Origin: JBDTSW01 sp963799815
GTDB lineage: Bacteria; Actinomycetota; Thermoleophilia; Solirubrobacterales; 70-9
Length of the DNA: 64,000 nucleotides
Assembly: GCA_963799815.1 (NCBI GenBank)
Contig: CAWCYG010000004.1
Span: 434,001-498,000, forward strand
Reading direction: 5' to 3'
Shown here: piece by piece, positions 11,736 to 19,379 of the stretch
Position numbering within the stretch: position 1 is the first letter of the stretch
How the letters are laid out: the number at the start of each line of letters is the position of its first letter
The notes under the pieces: model-generated
The model's database searches: none
What the model saw: only the letters and a program-made list of their open reading frames with translations
Told to the model about the DNA's origin: nothing
Made by a program: the position numbers and the translations under genes

Positions 11736-11975
11736 CTAAACACCCCTCGGATGTGGGCCGTGACCAGTGGTCACGGACTCCGCGAGGCGCGGCACGAACA
11801 TCAATCCGGCGATTCCGACGAGCACGTAGATCACGTCGGTAACGGTGCCGGTGCCGAAGATCTCGGCGATGACGTTGGTGTCCGTGAGGGCGAGAATGCC
11901 CCAGTTGAGCGCGCCGAGGATCAGCAACAGCAGACCCAGCGGCTCAAACCTCTTCAGCATCTCCATCTCTTTCAC
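11736..11975 (-). CDS. DUF378 small membrane protein
   Basis: A 79-residue protein with two hydrophobic helices (about residues 12-30 and 45-62). It carries the DUF378 hallmark GALNWGILAL in the first helix and a VGIAGL segment in the second. Function unknown; the family is widespread in bacteria. The start is GTG at 11975, or the ATG three codons later, which is better spaced from the GGTGAAAG upstream. It is monocistronic, lying between the pan operon and yjbQ, with hairpins downstream. Confidence 0.85.
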   Translation of the reverse strand: MKEMEMLKRFEPLGLLLLILGALNWGILALTDTNVIAEIFGTGTVTDVIYVLVGIAGLMFVPRLAESVTTGHGPHPRGV

Positions 11976-12090
11976 CTTTCATCTGCTCAGACGAAGGTTC
12001 CGGCCGGAAGCACCTCGTGCGTTATCAGCACGCTATTTACCCTCGATGGGACCCCCGGTTACCCCGTTTGGGTGAACTGGGAGCGGCCTC

Positions 12091-12999
12091 TCAGATCTCC
12101 GTCGCGGACCAGTCCCAGGAGCGCCCCGCGAGGCTCTCCTTCTCGAGGTAGGAGCGGAACTCCGCCAGCTCCGGAGGAGGCACGCTGTAGATGTGCTCCG
12201 GCCCGGGGAACCCATGGGTGCGTACGTCGTCGGCGTAGTCGCGCAGCCCCGCGACCATCGCGTCGTGGATCTCCGCATAGCGCTTGACGAACTTCGCGGC
12301 ATGCCCCTGGTAGATCCCGAGCAGGTCGTGGAAGACGAGGACCTGGCCGTCGGTGCCGCCACCGGCGCCGATGCCGATCACGGGCGCCTCGAGCTTGGCC
12401 ACCAGGGCCTCGCTCACCGCCGCGGGCACGGCCTCGAATACGATCGCGAAGCAGCCGACCGCCTCCAGCGCGAGCGCCTCCTCCGCGATCTCGATCGCGC
12501 GATTGGCAGTTTTCCCCTGGGCCGTGAAGCCGCCGAGGGCCGTTACGGATTGCGGGGTCAGGCCGACGTGGCCCATCACGGGGATCCCGGCCCGGATGAT
12601 CGCTCGAGCGCGGTCGACCGAGGAGCCACCGCGCTCGAGCTTGACGGCATCGCATCCAGCCTCTTTTACGAATCGCTGGGCGGTCTCGATCGCCTGCTCG
12701 TTGGAGCGCTCGTACGAGCCGAACGGGAGATCCCCCACGAGCAGCGGGGCGCGCAGGCCGCGGCGGACCGCGGCCGCCAGCATCAGCATCTCGTCGAGGC
12801 CGACGGGCACGGTCGATTCGTACCCGAGGACCGTCATCGCGGCCGTGTCGCCGACCAGGACGATGTCCACGCCCGCCTCCTCGACGGCGAGCGCCGAGGG
12901 GTGGTCGTAGGCCGTGACCATCACGATGGGCTCGCCGGCGCGCTTCATCTCGGCCAGACGGGGAAGGGTCATCGGGGCGCGGTCGCTGCTGGTGCTCAT
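12091..12999 (-). CDS. panB: 3-methyl-2-oxobutanoate hydroxymethyltransferase
   Basis: A 302-residue TIM-barrel enzyme that makes ketopantoate from 2-oxoisovalerate and 5,10-methylene-THF, the first step of pantothenate and CoA synthesis. Family motifs are in order: MVTAYDHPSA, the metal and substrate loop VGDTAAMTVLGYE, VGDLPFGSY, DAVKLE with the catalytic-region Lys, and GHVGLTPQ. A GIGAGGGTDGQVLVFHDLLG segment near the C-terminus is also diagnostic. Its ATG overlaps the TGA of panC (ATGA), so the two are translated as a unit on the minus strand. Confidence 0.97.
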   Translation of the reverse strand: MSTSSDRAPMTLPRLAEMKRAGEPIVMVTAYDHPSALAVEEAGVDIVLVGDTAAMTVLGYESTVPVGLDEMLMLAAAVRRGLRAPLLVGDLPFGSYERSNEQAIETAQRFVKEAGCDAVKLERGGSSVDRARAIIRAGIPVMGHVGLTPQSVTALGGFTAQGKTANRAIEIAEEALALEAVGCFAIVFEAVPAAVSEALVAKLEAPVIGIGAGGGTDGQVLVFHDLLGIYQGHAAKFVKRYAEIHDAMVAGLRDYADDVRTHGFPGPEHIYSVPPPELAEFRSYLEKESLAGRSWDWSATEI

Positions 13000-13892
13000 C
13001 GGTTGTCCTCCGTTCGCTCGCTGTCCGCGTCCGAGCCGGCGGGCTCGATCACGATGTTGTCGATCAGGCGCGCTGCTCCGATCTGCGCGGCCACCGCCAG
13101 CAGCACCGGGCGCCCGTTGAATGCCGCGACGGGTGTGAGGTCATCCGCGTCGCGCGCCTCGAGGTACTCGGGCTCGATTCCCGCTGCGGTCAGCTCGGCG
13201 CGGGCTACGTCCATGGCCGCGTCGAGCTCGGAGAAAGCACCCACTGCCTCCTCCGCCGCGGTCAGCGCGCGCGATAGCGACACCGCTCGCTCGCGCTCCG
13301 GCGGGGACAGGTATTCGTTGCGCGAGCTCAGCGCAAGCCCGTCGTCGGCGCGCACGGTGGGGAGTACCACGATCTCGACCGGGAAGTCGAGATCGCGCAC
13401 GAGGCGGCGGATGACGAGCGCCTGCTGAGCATCCTTCTGGCCGAAGTAGGCGACGTCGGGCAGGACCGTGTTGAGCAGCTTGGCAACTACCGTGGCGACT
13501 CCCCGAAAGTGCTCTGGCCCGCGACGCTCGCGATCCCCGCAGAGGACATCCGTGAGACCACCGCCGACCTCGACACTCGTGGCGAAGCCGGGCGGGTAGA
13601 CCTCGTCGACGCTCGGCGCGTAGAGGATGTCCACGCCCGCTCTCTTGGCGCTTGCGGCGTCGCGCTCGGGATCCCGCGGGTAGCTCGCCAGGTCCTCGTC
13701 GGGCCCGAACTGCGCCGGGTTCACAAAGAGGCTCATGACGACCACGTCGCAGGCCTCCCGTGCTGCCCGCAGCAGCGACAGATGCCCATCGTGGAGGTGG
13801 CCCATGGTGGGAACGAGACCGATCGAGCAGTCCTCCTCACGCATGGGCGCCCGAAGCTCGCGCAGCTCCGCCTTGGTGCGGACGAGCTTCAT
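12996..13892 (-). CDS. panC: Pantothenate synthetase
   Basis: A 298-residue ATP-dependent ligase that joins pantoate and beta-alanine. The nucleotidyltransferase motifs PTMGHLHDGHLSLL (HIGH-type), FVNPAQF, the pantoate-binding FGQKDAQQ and SSRNEYLS (KMSKS-equivalent) are all present. The ATG at 13892 is chosen because it starts at the family N-terminus (MKLVRTKAEL). The open frame continues upstream but only overlaps the preceding gene. It overlaps panB by 4 bases and the upstream DUF2520 gene by 4 bases (13889-13892). panD is not in the window. Confidence 0.97.
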   Translation of the reverse strand: MKLVRTKAELRELRAPMREEDCSIGLVPTMGHLHDGHLSLLRAAREACDVVVMSLFVNPAQFGPDEDLASYPRDPERDAASAKRAGVDILYAPSVDEVYPPGFATSVEVGGGLTDVLCGDRERRGPEHFRGVATVVAKLLNTVLPDVAYFGQKDAQQALVIRRLVRDLDFPVEIVVLPTVRADDGLALSSRNEYLSPPERERAVSLSRALTAAEEAVGAFSELDAAMDVARAELTAAGIEPEYLEARDADDLTPVAAFNGRPVLLAVAAQIGAARLIDNIVIEPAGSDADSERTEDNR

Positions 13893-14752
13893 GTCCGTCG
13901 CGCCACGTCGCGGGTGCGCTCGGCGAGCGCCTCGTAGAGGGGGATCAGGTCGGGCGCCGTTTTGCGCAGGGCCGCGAGGTGCCGCTCGACGGTCGCCTCG
14001 TCCCCGCGCGCGATCGGGCCGGTGAGCGCCTGCGACCCGCGTTCGGACCAGTTCGCGGCCGAGCGAAGAACCAGCGGCGCCAGGAGCTCGCGCGCGTCGT
14101 CGATGCCAGCCTCGTGCAGCAGCTCCGTCGCGGACTCTTGCAAGGCCACCAGGAAGTTCGACGCGATCGCCGCGGCCGCGTGGTAGGCGGCCCGGCTCTC
14201 CTCGGGAACGGCGAAGGGGCGCATGCCGAGCGCCGTGGCGAGATCGGCGGCGAGCTCGCCCGCGGCGGGGCTTCCGCCGGAGATCGCGCACGGCGCGCCA
14301 GTCAGGTCGCTCGCGCCGTCGGGAATCGTCTGCAGCGGATGCAGGCTGAACGTCTCGGCGCCCCGCGCGGAGGCGGCGTCCAAAGCGCCGAGGCCGGTGG
14401 CGCCGCTCGTGTGGCCGACGAAGCGAAGTGATGGCGCGCTTTCGGCGAGCTGCGCGCAGGCCGCTTCGATGGCGTCGTCGGGAACACAGAGGAGAGCGGC
14501 TTCGGCGCCCTGCCTGGCAACGTCCGAGTGCTCGCGTCCGGCGGAGATGTAGTCCAGGCCGCCCGCTTGCGCGGCGCGGGCGATCGCCCCACCAACACGA
14601 CCACTGCCGATGAGGGCGAGCTTCGGCAGCGACGCGCCTCCGGCGCGATCGCCGGCGGCTTCGGGTCGATCCCGTTCCAGTTCCCTCGCGGAGATACCAG
14701 ACGGCTTCAAGGTGGTGTCAGCTTTCTGCCGGGCAGTCCCCGGCTGGTCCAC
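13889..14752 (-). CDS. DUF2520/Rossmann-fold oxidoreductase-like protein in the pan operon
   Basis: A 287-residue protein with an NAD(P)-binding start LALIGSGRVGGAIARAA (about residues 44-60), a VGHTSG loop and the SLHPLQTI motif of the DUF2520 group. An all-helical C-terminal domain like that of 6-phosphogluconate or ketopantoate reductases follows. It is first in a three-gene operon with panC and panB (4-base overlaps), and no classic panE is visible in the window. A ketopantoate reductase role is therefore an attractive inference. The GTG start has a GTGAGG ribosome-binding site and a TACAAT -10 box upstream. The first ~40 residues have no visible family counterpart, so a later start is possible. 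Confidence 0.82.
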   Translation of the reverse strand: MDQPGTARQKADTTLKPSGISARELERDRPEAAGDRAGGASLPKLALIGSGRVGGAIARAAQAGGLDYISAGREHSDVARQGAEAALLCVPDDAIEAACAQLAESAPSLRFVGHTSGATGLGALDAASARGAETFSLHPLQTIPDGASDLTGAPCAISGGSPAAGELAADLATALGMRPFAVPEESRAAYHAAAAIASNFLVALQESATELLHEAGIDDARELLAPLVLRSAANWSERGSQALTGPIARGDEATVERHLAALRKTAPDLIPLYEALAERTRDVARRT

Positions 14753-14782
14753 GCCTCACGATGAGGTCGCGGCCTTCCCGAA

Positions 14783-14788
14783 ATTGTA
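14783..14788 (-). promoter_or_regulatory. Probable -10 box (TACAAT) of the pan operon
   Basis: On the minus strand TACAAT lies about 30 bases upstream of the GTG start of the DUF2520-panC-panB operon. It stands out in G+C-rich surroundings, and no strong -35 is visible. The divergent FmdB-like gene has its own -10-like TACGAT at 14821-14826. Confidence 0.5.
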
Positions 14789-14832
14789 GTTCGTACAGCC
14801 ACCTGATCCGCCGCCACCTCTACGATCGAGCC

Positions 14833-15114
14833 GTGCCCATCTATGAGTTCGAGTGCGAGGACTGTGGGGCCGAGTTCGAGGAGATCTTGCCCGCCGAGAG
14901 CGCCTCCGCGATCTGCCGTGAATGTGGCTCGCGGCGCACCACGCGGCGCTACTCGCCGCAGGCGGCGACGTTCAAGCTCGTAAAGAGTCCCGGAGCGGCG
15001 CGGGTGCAGGAGGCGCGCAACGCGAATCTCCGAGGTGAGACGAAAGCGAACTTCAAGCGTCGCCGCCGGGCGGCTCGCGACGCCAAGGGCAAGGCGACCG
15101 GTGACAACGGCTGA
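14833..15114 (+). CDS. FmdB-family zinc-ribbon protein
   Basis: A 93-residue protein. A small N-terminal zinc ribbon begins PIYEFECEDCGAEFEE and continues to a second Cys pair (CRECG), giving the C-x2-C...C-x2-C of the FmdB/CxxC_CXXC_SSSS family. A basic tail of Lys and Arg follows. Family members are proposed regulators, but their role is not firmly known. The GTG at 14833 is chosen because the family starts with MPIYEF and TACGAT lies six bases upstream. The 3' end overlaps the uracil-DNA glycosylase gene by 14 bases, suggesting cotranscription. Confidence 0.88.
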   Translation: MPIYEFECEDCGAEFEEILPAESASAICRECGSRRTTRRYSPQAATFKLVKSPGAARVQEARNANLRGETKANFKRRRRAARDAKGKATGDNG

Positions 15115-15787
15115 CGCGACTGAGCGCCGCGAGCGGCTGGTGGAGGTCTACCGCGATGCCTCCGAATGCACCCTGTGCCCGCTCGCCGCCACCCGCACGA
15201 AGGTCGTGTTCGGCAATGGGAACTCGAACGCCGACCTCATGTTCGTCGGCGAGGCTCCCGGGGCGGAGGAGGATCGACAGGGGATCCCGTTCGTGGGGCG
15301 GGCCGGGAACCTTCTCACCCAGCTCCTCGGGGAGATCGGGATGGGCCGCGAGGACGTGTTTGTCGCAAACGTCCTGAAATGCAGGCCCCCCGGCAACCGC
15401 GACCCACAGCCGGTCGAGATCGAAACGTGCCGGCCGTATCTCGACACGCAGGTTGAGCTGATCCAGCCACGCGTCATCGCGACGCTCGGCAACTTCGCGA
15501 CGAAGCTCCTGACGGGAAGCCAGATGGGGATCACCAAGGTTCGCGGAACACCCCAGGTCCACGAGCTGGGCGGGCGCACGGTCTTCCTGCTGCCGCTGTT
15601 TCACCCGGCGGCTGCGTTGAGGACGCCTGCACTGGTCGAGACGCTCCGCCGGGACCTGCGCACGGTCCCCGAGTTGCTCGCGCGTGAGCCGGGCGCTTTG
15701 GCGCGGGCGGACGACGTCGACCCGGTGCCTGCTGGCGAGGAGATCGCAGCCCAGCGCACGGCCGACCAGCTCGGCCTCTTCGGTTGA
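15101..15787 (+). CDS. Family 4 uracil-DNA glycosylase (iron-sulfur type)
   Basis: A 228-residue protein starting from GTG 15101 (MTTADATERR). Four Cys residues (23, 26, 94, 110) have the C-x2-C-x67-C-x15-C spacing of the [4Fe-4S] cluster of family 4 UDGs. The uracil-binding motif GEAPGAEED and the FVGRAGN loop are present, and the C-terminal catalytic-pocket motif appears as LFHPAA. It removes uracil from DNA made by cytosine deamination, a pressing need in G+C-rich genomes. It overlaps the upstream zinc-ribbon gene by 14 bases and the following tsaE by 4. Confidence 0.93.
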   Translation: MTTADATERRERLVEVYRDASECTLCPLAATRTKVVFGNGNSNADLMFVGEAPGAEEDRQGIPFVGRAGNLLTQLLGEIGMGREDVFVANVLKCRPPGNRDPQPVEIETCRPYLDTQVELIQPRVIATLGNFATKLLTGSQMGITKVRGTPQVHELGGRTVFLLPLFHPAAALRTPALVETLRRDLRTVPELLAREPGALARADDVDPVPAGEEIAAQRTADQLGLFG

Positions 15788-16224
15788 TCGAGCGCACGAG
15801 CGGGCCCGCCGAGACCGAGGCGCTCGGCGCTCGGATCGCGGATTCGCTTGAGCCGGGGGACGTCGTGCTCGTGAGCGGTGAGCTCGGGAGCGGCAAGACG
15901 ACCCTGGTGCGCGGCGCCGCCCGGGCGCTGGGCGTCCGCGACCCGGTGACATCTCCGACCTTCACGATCGGCCAGCGATACCACGGGGACGCCACCGCGG
16001 TCTCCCACCTCGACCTCTATCGACTGGAGGGCCTCGAGACCGAGGACCCGGGCCTGCTCGACGATTACGTGACTGGGAGCGCGATCTCGTTCGTGGAGTG
16101 GCCGGCCGAGCTTGAGCGCGGCTTCATCCCGCCTGCCTTGGGGGAGGTGCGGATCGCGATGCGGATCGAGCTGCGACACGCCGGCGCTGACGATCGTGAG
16201 ATCGTGGTCGGAGACGAGCGATGA
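15784..16224 (+). CDS. tsaE: tRNA threonylcarbamoyladenosine biosynthesis ATPase TsaE
   Basis: A 146-residue P-loop ATPase with Walker A GELGSGKTTLVRG (about residues 32-44). The family motifs VTSPTFTI and HLDLYRLEG follow, with an FVEWPAEL near the C-terminus. TsaE drives the TsaB-TsaD complex that makes t6A37 in ANN-decoding tRNAs, and the partners tsaB and tsaD lie directly downstream. The TTG start overlaps the glycosylase stop by 4 bases, and its TGA overlaps the tsaB start. Confidence 0.95.
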   Translation: MIERTSGPAETEALGARIADSLEPGDVVLVSGELGSGKTTLVRGAARALGVRDPVTSPTFTIGQRYHGDATAVSHLDLYRLEGLETEDPGLLDDYVTGSAISFVEWPAELERGFIPPALGEVRIAMRIELRHAGADDREIVVGDER

Positions 16225-16949
16225 GCTCCGGGCCCACGCTGGTCGGGCTCGATACCGCCACGCCCGTGCTGAGCGTGGCGGCGACATGCGGCGGTGCGCC
16301 CGCCTTCGAGCGTTCCTTCGACCCCGAGCCCGGCGAGCGCCCAGCCCATTCCCGCGAGCTGCTCGCCACGGTTGAGGAGGCCGCCGACGCCGCCGGCGGC
16401 TGGTCGGCCGTCGACGCGATCGCGATCGGACTCGGCCCTGGGTCGTACACGGGCCTTCGGATCGGGATCGCCACGGCCCGCGGTCTCGCGCAGGGGTTGC
16501 GCAAGCCGCTGCGGCCGGTCATCTCGCTCGCCGCGGGGGCGCTCGGCATGGCGCCAGGCTTCAGTCAGCGAGATCGTCAGCGCCTTCCCGTGCTCGATGC
16601 CCGCAGGGGGCAGGCCTTCGCGGCGCTTTACGGCGGTACCGGCGAAGCGCTCTGGGAGCCGTTCGTCGCAACGTCGCAGGAGCTGGTGGAGCGAGTGCGA
16701 TCGCTCGCCCAGGCGCCGCTGGCGGCGGGGGATGGATCGATACGATTCAGGCGTGAGCTCGAAGCCGCCGGCGCGGACGTCCCCGCCGACGACGACGAGG
16801 CACACAGGATCTCTGCGCGGCACCTGTGTGTGCTGGCCGCGGATGTGCCGGACACCGAGCCGGCGAGGGTTGAACCGATCTACCTGAGGCCACCAGACGC
16901 GGAGCTATGGCTTGAGCAGCAGCGCCGAGAGGGAAATCGCAAGGGCTAG
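16221..16949 (+). CDS. tsaB: tRNA threonylcarbamoyladenosine biosynthesis protein TsaB
   Basis: A 242-residue ASKHA-fold pseudo-enzyme. It starts with the characteristic LDTATPVLSVA strand and contains IGLGPGSYTGLRIGIATARGLA, the TsaB signature. The catalytic metal His pair of TsaD is absent, as expected for TsaB. The protein is the scaffold partner of TsaD in t6A synthesis. It overlaps tsaE by 4 bases and the rimI gene by 38 bases in another frame. Confidence 0.95.
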   Translation: MSSGPTLVGLDTATPVLSVAATCGGAPAFERSFDPEPGERPAHSRELLATVEEAADAAGGWSAVDAIAIGLGPGSYTGLRIGIATARGLAQGLRKPLRPVISLAAGALGMAPGFSQRDRQRLPVLDARRGQAFAALYGGTGEALWEPFVATSQELVERVRSLAQAPLAAGDGSIRFRRELEAAGADVPADDDEAHRISARHLCVLAADVPDTEPARVEPIYLRPPDAELWLEQQRREGNRKG

Positions 16950-17412
16950 CTGGCCCTCGGCGGACTCCGTCGAGATTCGCTCGCTCGTCTATAGCGACCT
17001 GCCGGCCGTGCTCTCGATCGAGCGGCGCGCGTTCGGCACGCCGTGGTCGCTCGCCATGTTCGTCCTCGAGCTCTCGAAGCCCTCAGGCATCTGCCTGGCG
17101 GCCTCCGACCGAGGTGGTCTGATCGGCTATCTGATCTGCTCGCGCTACGCGGACGTGTGGCATCTGATGAATGTGGCCGTGGACCCGCAGCGCCGCCGCG
17201 AGGGAATCGCGACCCGGCTGATCGAGCGGCTGTTTGGCGGGGGCGAGCCCGATGCGCGCTACACGCTCGAGGTCCGCACCTCGAACAGCGCTGCCATCCA
17301 CATGTACGAGCGCTTCGGCTTCAGGGCCGCCGGTCACCGCCGCCGCTACTACCACGACAACGGCGAGGACGCGCTCATCATGTGGCTGGAGCCAGCGCCG
17401 GTGGGCGCCTAG
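16912..17412 (+). CDS. rimI: Ribosomal protein S18 alanine N-acetyltransferase (GNAT)
   Basis: A 166-residue GNAT protein. RSLVYSDLPAVLSIERRAF opens the fold. The acetyl-CoA loop is RRREGIATRLIERL, and VRTSNSAAIHMYERFGF plus a double-Tyr RRRYY motif are typical of RimI. Placement between tsaB and tsaD is the classic bacterial context. The TTG start inside tsaB gives about 20 extra residues before the fold. A start nearer the first strand is possible, but no better codon with a ribosome-binding site was seen. Confidence 0.92.
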   Translation: MSSSAEREIARASWPSADSVEIRSLVYSDLPAVLSIERRAFGTPWSLAMFVLELSKPSGICLAASDRGGLIGYLICSRYADVWHLMNVAVDPQRRREGIATRLIERLFGGGEPDARYTLEVRTSNSAAIHMYERFGFRAAGHRRRYYHDNGEDALIMWLEPAPVGA

Positions 17413-17418
17413 GCTCCG

Positions 17419-18402
17419 TTGATCCTTGCCCTCGAGACCTCATGCGACGACACCTGCGCGGCCGTCGTCGACGGGGGGCGGATCCTCTCCAACGTCGTCT
17501 CCTCGCAGGCGGACGAGCACGCGCTGTTCGGCGGCGTCGTCCCCGAGCTCGCCTCGCGCCAGCACCTGAAGCTCACCAACGCCGTGGTCGAGGCCGCACT
17601 GGCGGACGCCGGATGCGTCCTCGAGGACGTCGATGGCCTCGCCGTTACCCGCGGGCCCGGCCTCATCGGCGCGCTTTTGGTGGGCGTCTCGACGGCGAAG
17701 GCGCTCGCCGCGGCGACTCGCAAGCCGCTGTGCGGCGTCGACCACCTGCATGGGCACGTGGCCGCCAACTTCCTCGAGCCCGACCCGCTTGACCCGCCGT
17801 TCCTCTGCCTGATCGCGAGTGGCGGCCACACCCTGCTGGCCGGGGTCGAAGCACGTGATCGCTACGACGTCATCGGCCAAACCCTCGACGACGCTGCCGG
17901 TGAGGCGCTCGACAAGGGCGCCCGGCTGCTCGGGCTGGCGTATCCGGGAGGGCCCGCGATCGAGAGGCTTGCCCGGGACGGGGATTCAGATGCATTCGCC
18001 CTACCCCGCGGGATGAGCCGTGACGGCGGGCTCGACTTCTCCTTCTCGGGGGTGAAGACCTCGCTCCTATATGTGACCCGCGAGCTGGGGGAGGCGGAGA
18101 CGGAGCGCCGTCGCGCCGATCTCGCCGCGAGCTACCAGGCTGCGATCGTCGGCCAGCTCACCGGCCGGCTCGAGCGGGCCCTCGACGAGGGCGGGTGGAA
18201 GGCGCTCGCGCTCGGCGGCGGCGTCGCTGCGAATGGGCCGCTACGGGCTGGGGCGGCGGCGCTTTGCGAGGCCATGGGCGTGCCCCTCAAGCTTGTGCCG
18301 GTGGCGCTTTGCACCGACAACGCGGCGATGATCGCGTCGGCGGCGCGCTACGCCGAAGCCACTCCCTACCCGGACTACCTGGACTGGGACGCGCATGTCT
18401 AG
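17419..18402 (+). CDS. tsaD: tRNA N6-adenosine threonylcarbamoyltransferase TsaD
   Basis: A 327-residue catalytic subunit of t6A synthesis. It begins at LALETSCDDTCAAVV and has the ELASRQH motif. The metal-binding HLHGH (H-x3-H) lies near residue 111-115, followed by CLIASGGHT and a C-terminal ALGGGVAANGPLR plus the DNAAMIA segment. All the residues expected for the Fe/Zn-dependent transferase are in place. It starts with TTG, six bases after the rimI stop, and overlaps the downstream glutaredoxin-like gene by 8 bases. Confidence 0.97.
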   Translation: MILALETSCDDTCAAVVDGGRILSNVVSSQADEHALFGGVVPELASRQHLKLTNAVVEAALADAGCVLEDVDGLAVTRGPGLIGALLVGVSTAKALAAATRKPLCGVDHLHGHVAANFLEPDPLDPPFLCLIASGGHTLLAGVEARDRYDVIGQTLDDAAGEALDKGARLLGLAYPGGPAIERLARDGDSDAFALPRGMSRDGGLDFSFSGVKTSLLYVTRELGEAETERRRADLAASYQAAIVGQLTGRLERALDEGGWKALALGGGVAANGPLRAGAAALCEAMGVPLKLVPVALCTDNAAMIASAARYAEATPYPDYLDWDAHV

Positions 18403-18661
18403 CCGCCCCGTCGTCACGCTCTATGGCCGCCCGGAGTGTCATCTCTGCGATCAGGCGCGCGACGCGATCGCCGCGCTGCGTGGAGAGCCGCCCCGCTTCG
18501 AGCTGCGCGAGGTGGACATCGACTCCGATGCCGCTCTTAACGCTGCCTACCTCGAGCGGATCCCAGTGGTGGAGCTCGACGGCCGGATCGTGAGCGAGCT
18601 CGAGTTCGAGCCGCGCGCGCTGGCTCCTTTCCTCGATGACGCTCGCGTTCACGATGGGTAG
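18395..18661 (+). CDS. Glutaredoxin-like (DUF836-type) thiol protein
   Basis: An 88-residue thioredoxin-fold protein. VTLYGRPECHLCDQA places a CHLC redox motif at residues 15-18, and RIPVVELDG supplies the cis-Pro loop. The length and the ending match the DUF836/glutaredoxin-2-like family. It lies between tsaD (8-base overlap) and rex, and may report on or repair thiols. A partner is not known. Confidence 0.88.
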   Translation: MSSRPVVTLYGRPECHLCDQARDAIAALRGEPPRFELREVDIDSDAALNAAYLERIPVVELDGRIVSELEFEPRALAPFLDDARVHDG

Positions 18662-18670
18662 GCTGGACCC

Positions 18671-19360
18671 ATGAGCGTCGAGGGCGTAGCGAGCGGACCC
18701 ACCGGGGCCGAGCAGACAGTGGGGGACGGCTTCGCGATGGACGGCGAGCGCCTCTCGCTCGGCGTTGCGGCCCGCCTCTCGCGCTACCTCCAGGTTCTGA
18801 TCCAGGCCAGGAAGATGGGCAAGGAGACGATCTCCTCGCAGGAGCTCGCCGAGTACACGCACATCAACTCAACCCAGATCCGCCGCGACCTCTCGGGCTT
18901 CGGGAAGTTCGGCAAGCGTGGAGTGGGCTACCGCGTCGAGTCGCTCGTGCAGGAGATCCGCAAGATCCTGCGCACCTCGGGCCAGCACAACATCGCGCTC
19001 TTCGGTGCCGGACACCTGGGCCAGGCCATCGCGTCGTCCGACATCTTCGCCGACCACGGCTTCCAGATCGTGGCCATCTTTGACGTCGACCCCCAACAGG
19101 TGGGCAACGAGCTGGGCGGCGTACCCGTCCGGGCGTTCGGTGACCTCCAGCAGGTCGTCGTCGATGAGGATGTGGTCGTGGGGGTCCTCGCCGTTCCGGC
19201 CGCCGCGGCGCAGGAGGTCGCCGACAAGCTTGTGGAGGCAGGGGTAAAGATCATCTTCAACTACTCCGAGCAGCTCCTCGACGTGCCCCCGGAGGTCACG
19301 GTCCACACGTCCAGTCCAGCCGTCGACCTGCTTTACGCGCTCTACTTCTACCTCACGTAG
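18671..19360 (+). CDS. rex: Redox-sensing transcriptional repressor Rex
   Basis: A 229-residue protein. An N-terminal winged helix (about residues 28-85, including STQIRRDLSGFGKFGKRGVGY) is followed by a Rossmann NAD(H) domain starting IALFGAGHLGQAI. A C-terminal domain-swap helix ends LLYALYFYLT. Rex represses respiration and fermentation genes when the NADH/NAD+ ratio is low and leaves DNA when NADH rises. The ATG is six bases after TAGGCT (18659-18664), so translation is probably leaderless. No clear Rex operator was identified next to it by eye. Confidence 0.96.
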   Translation: MSVEGVASGPTGAEQTVGDGFAMDGERLSLGVAARLSRYLQVLIQARKMGKETISSQELAEYTHINSTQIRRDLSGFGKFGKRGVGYRVESLVQEIRKILRTSGQHNIALFGAGHLGQAIASSDIFADHGFQIVAIFDVDPQQVGNELGGVPVRAFGDLQQVVVDEDVVVGVLAVPAAAAQEVADKLVEAGVKIIFNYSEQLLDVPPEVTVHTSSPAVDLLYALYFYLT

Positions 19361-19379
19361 GACGCTTCAGGACCTGCAA

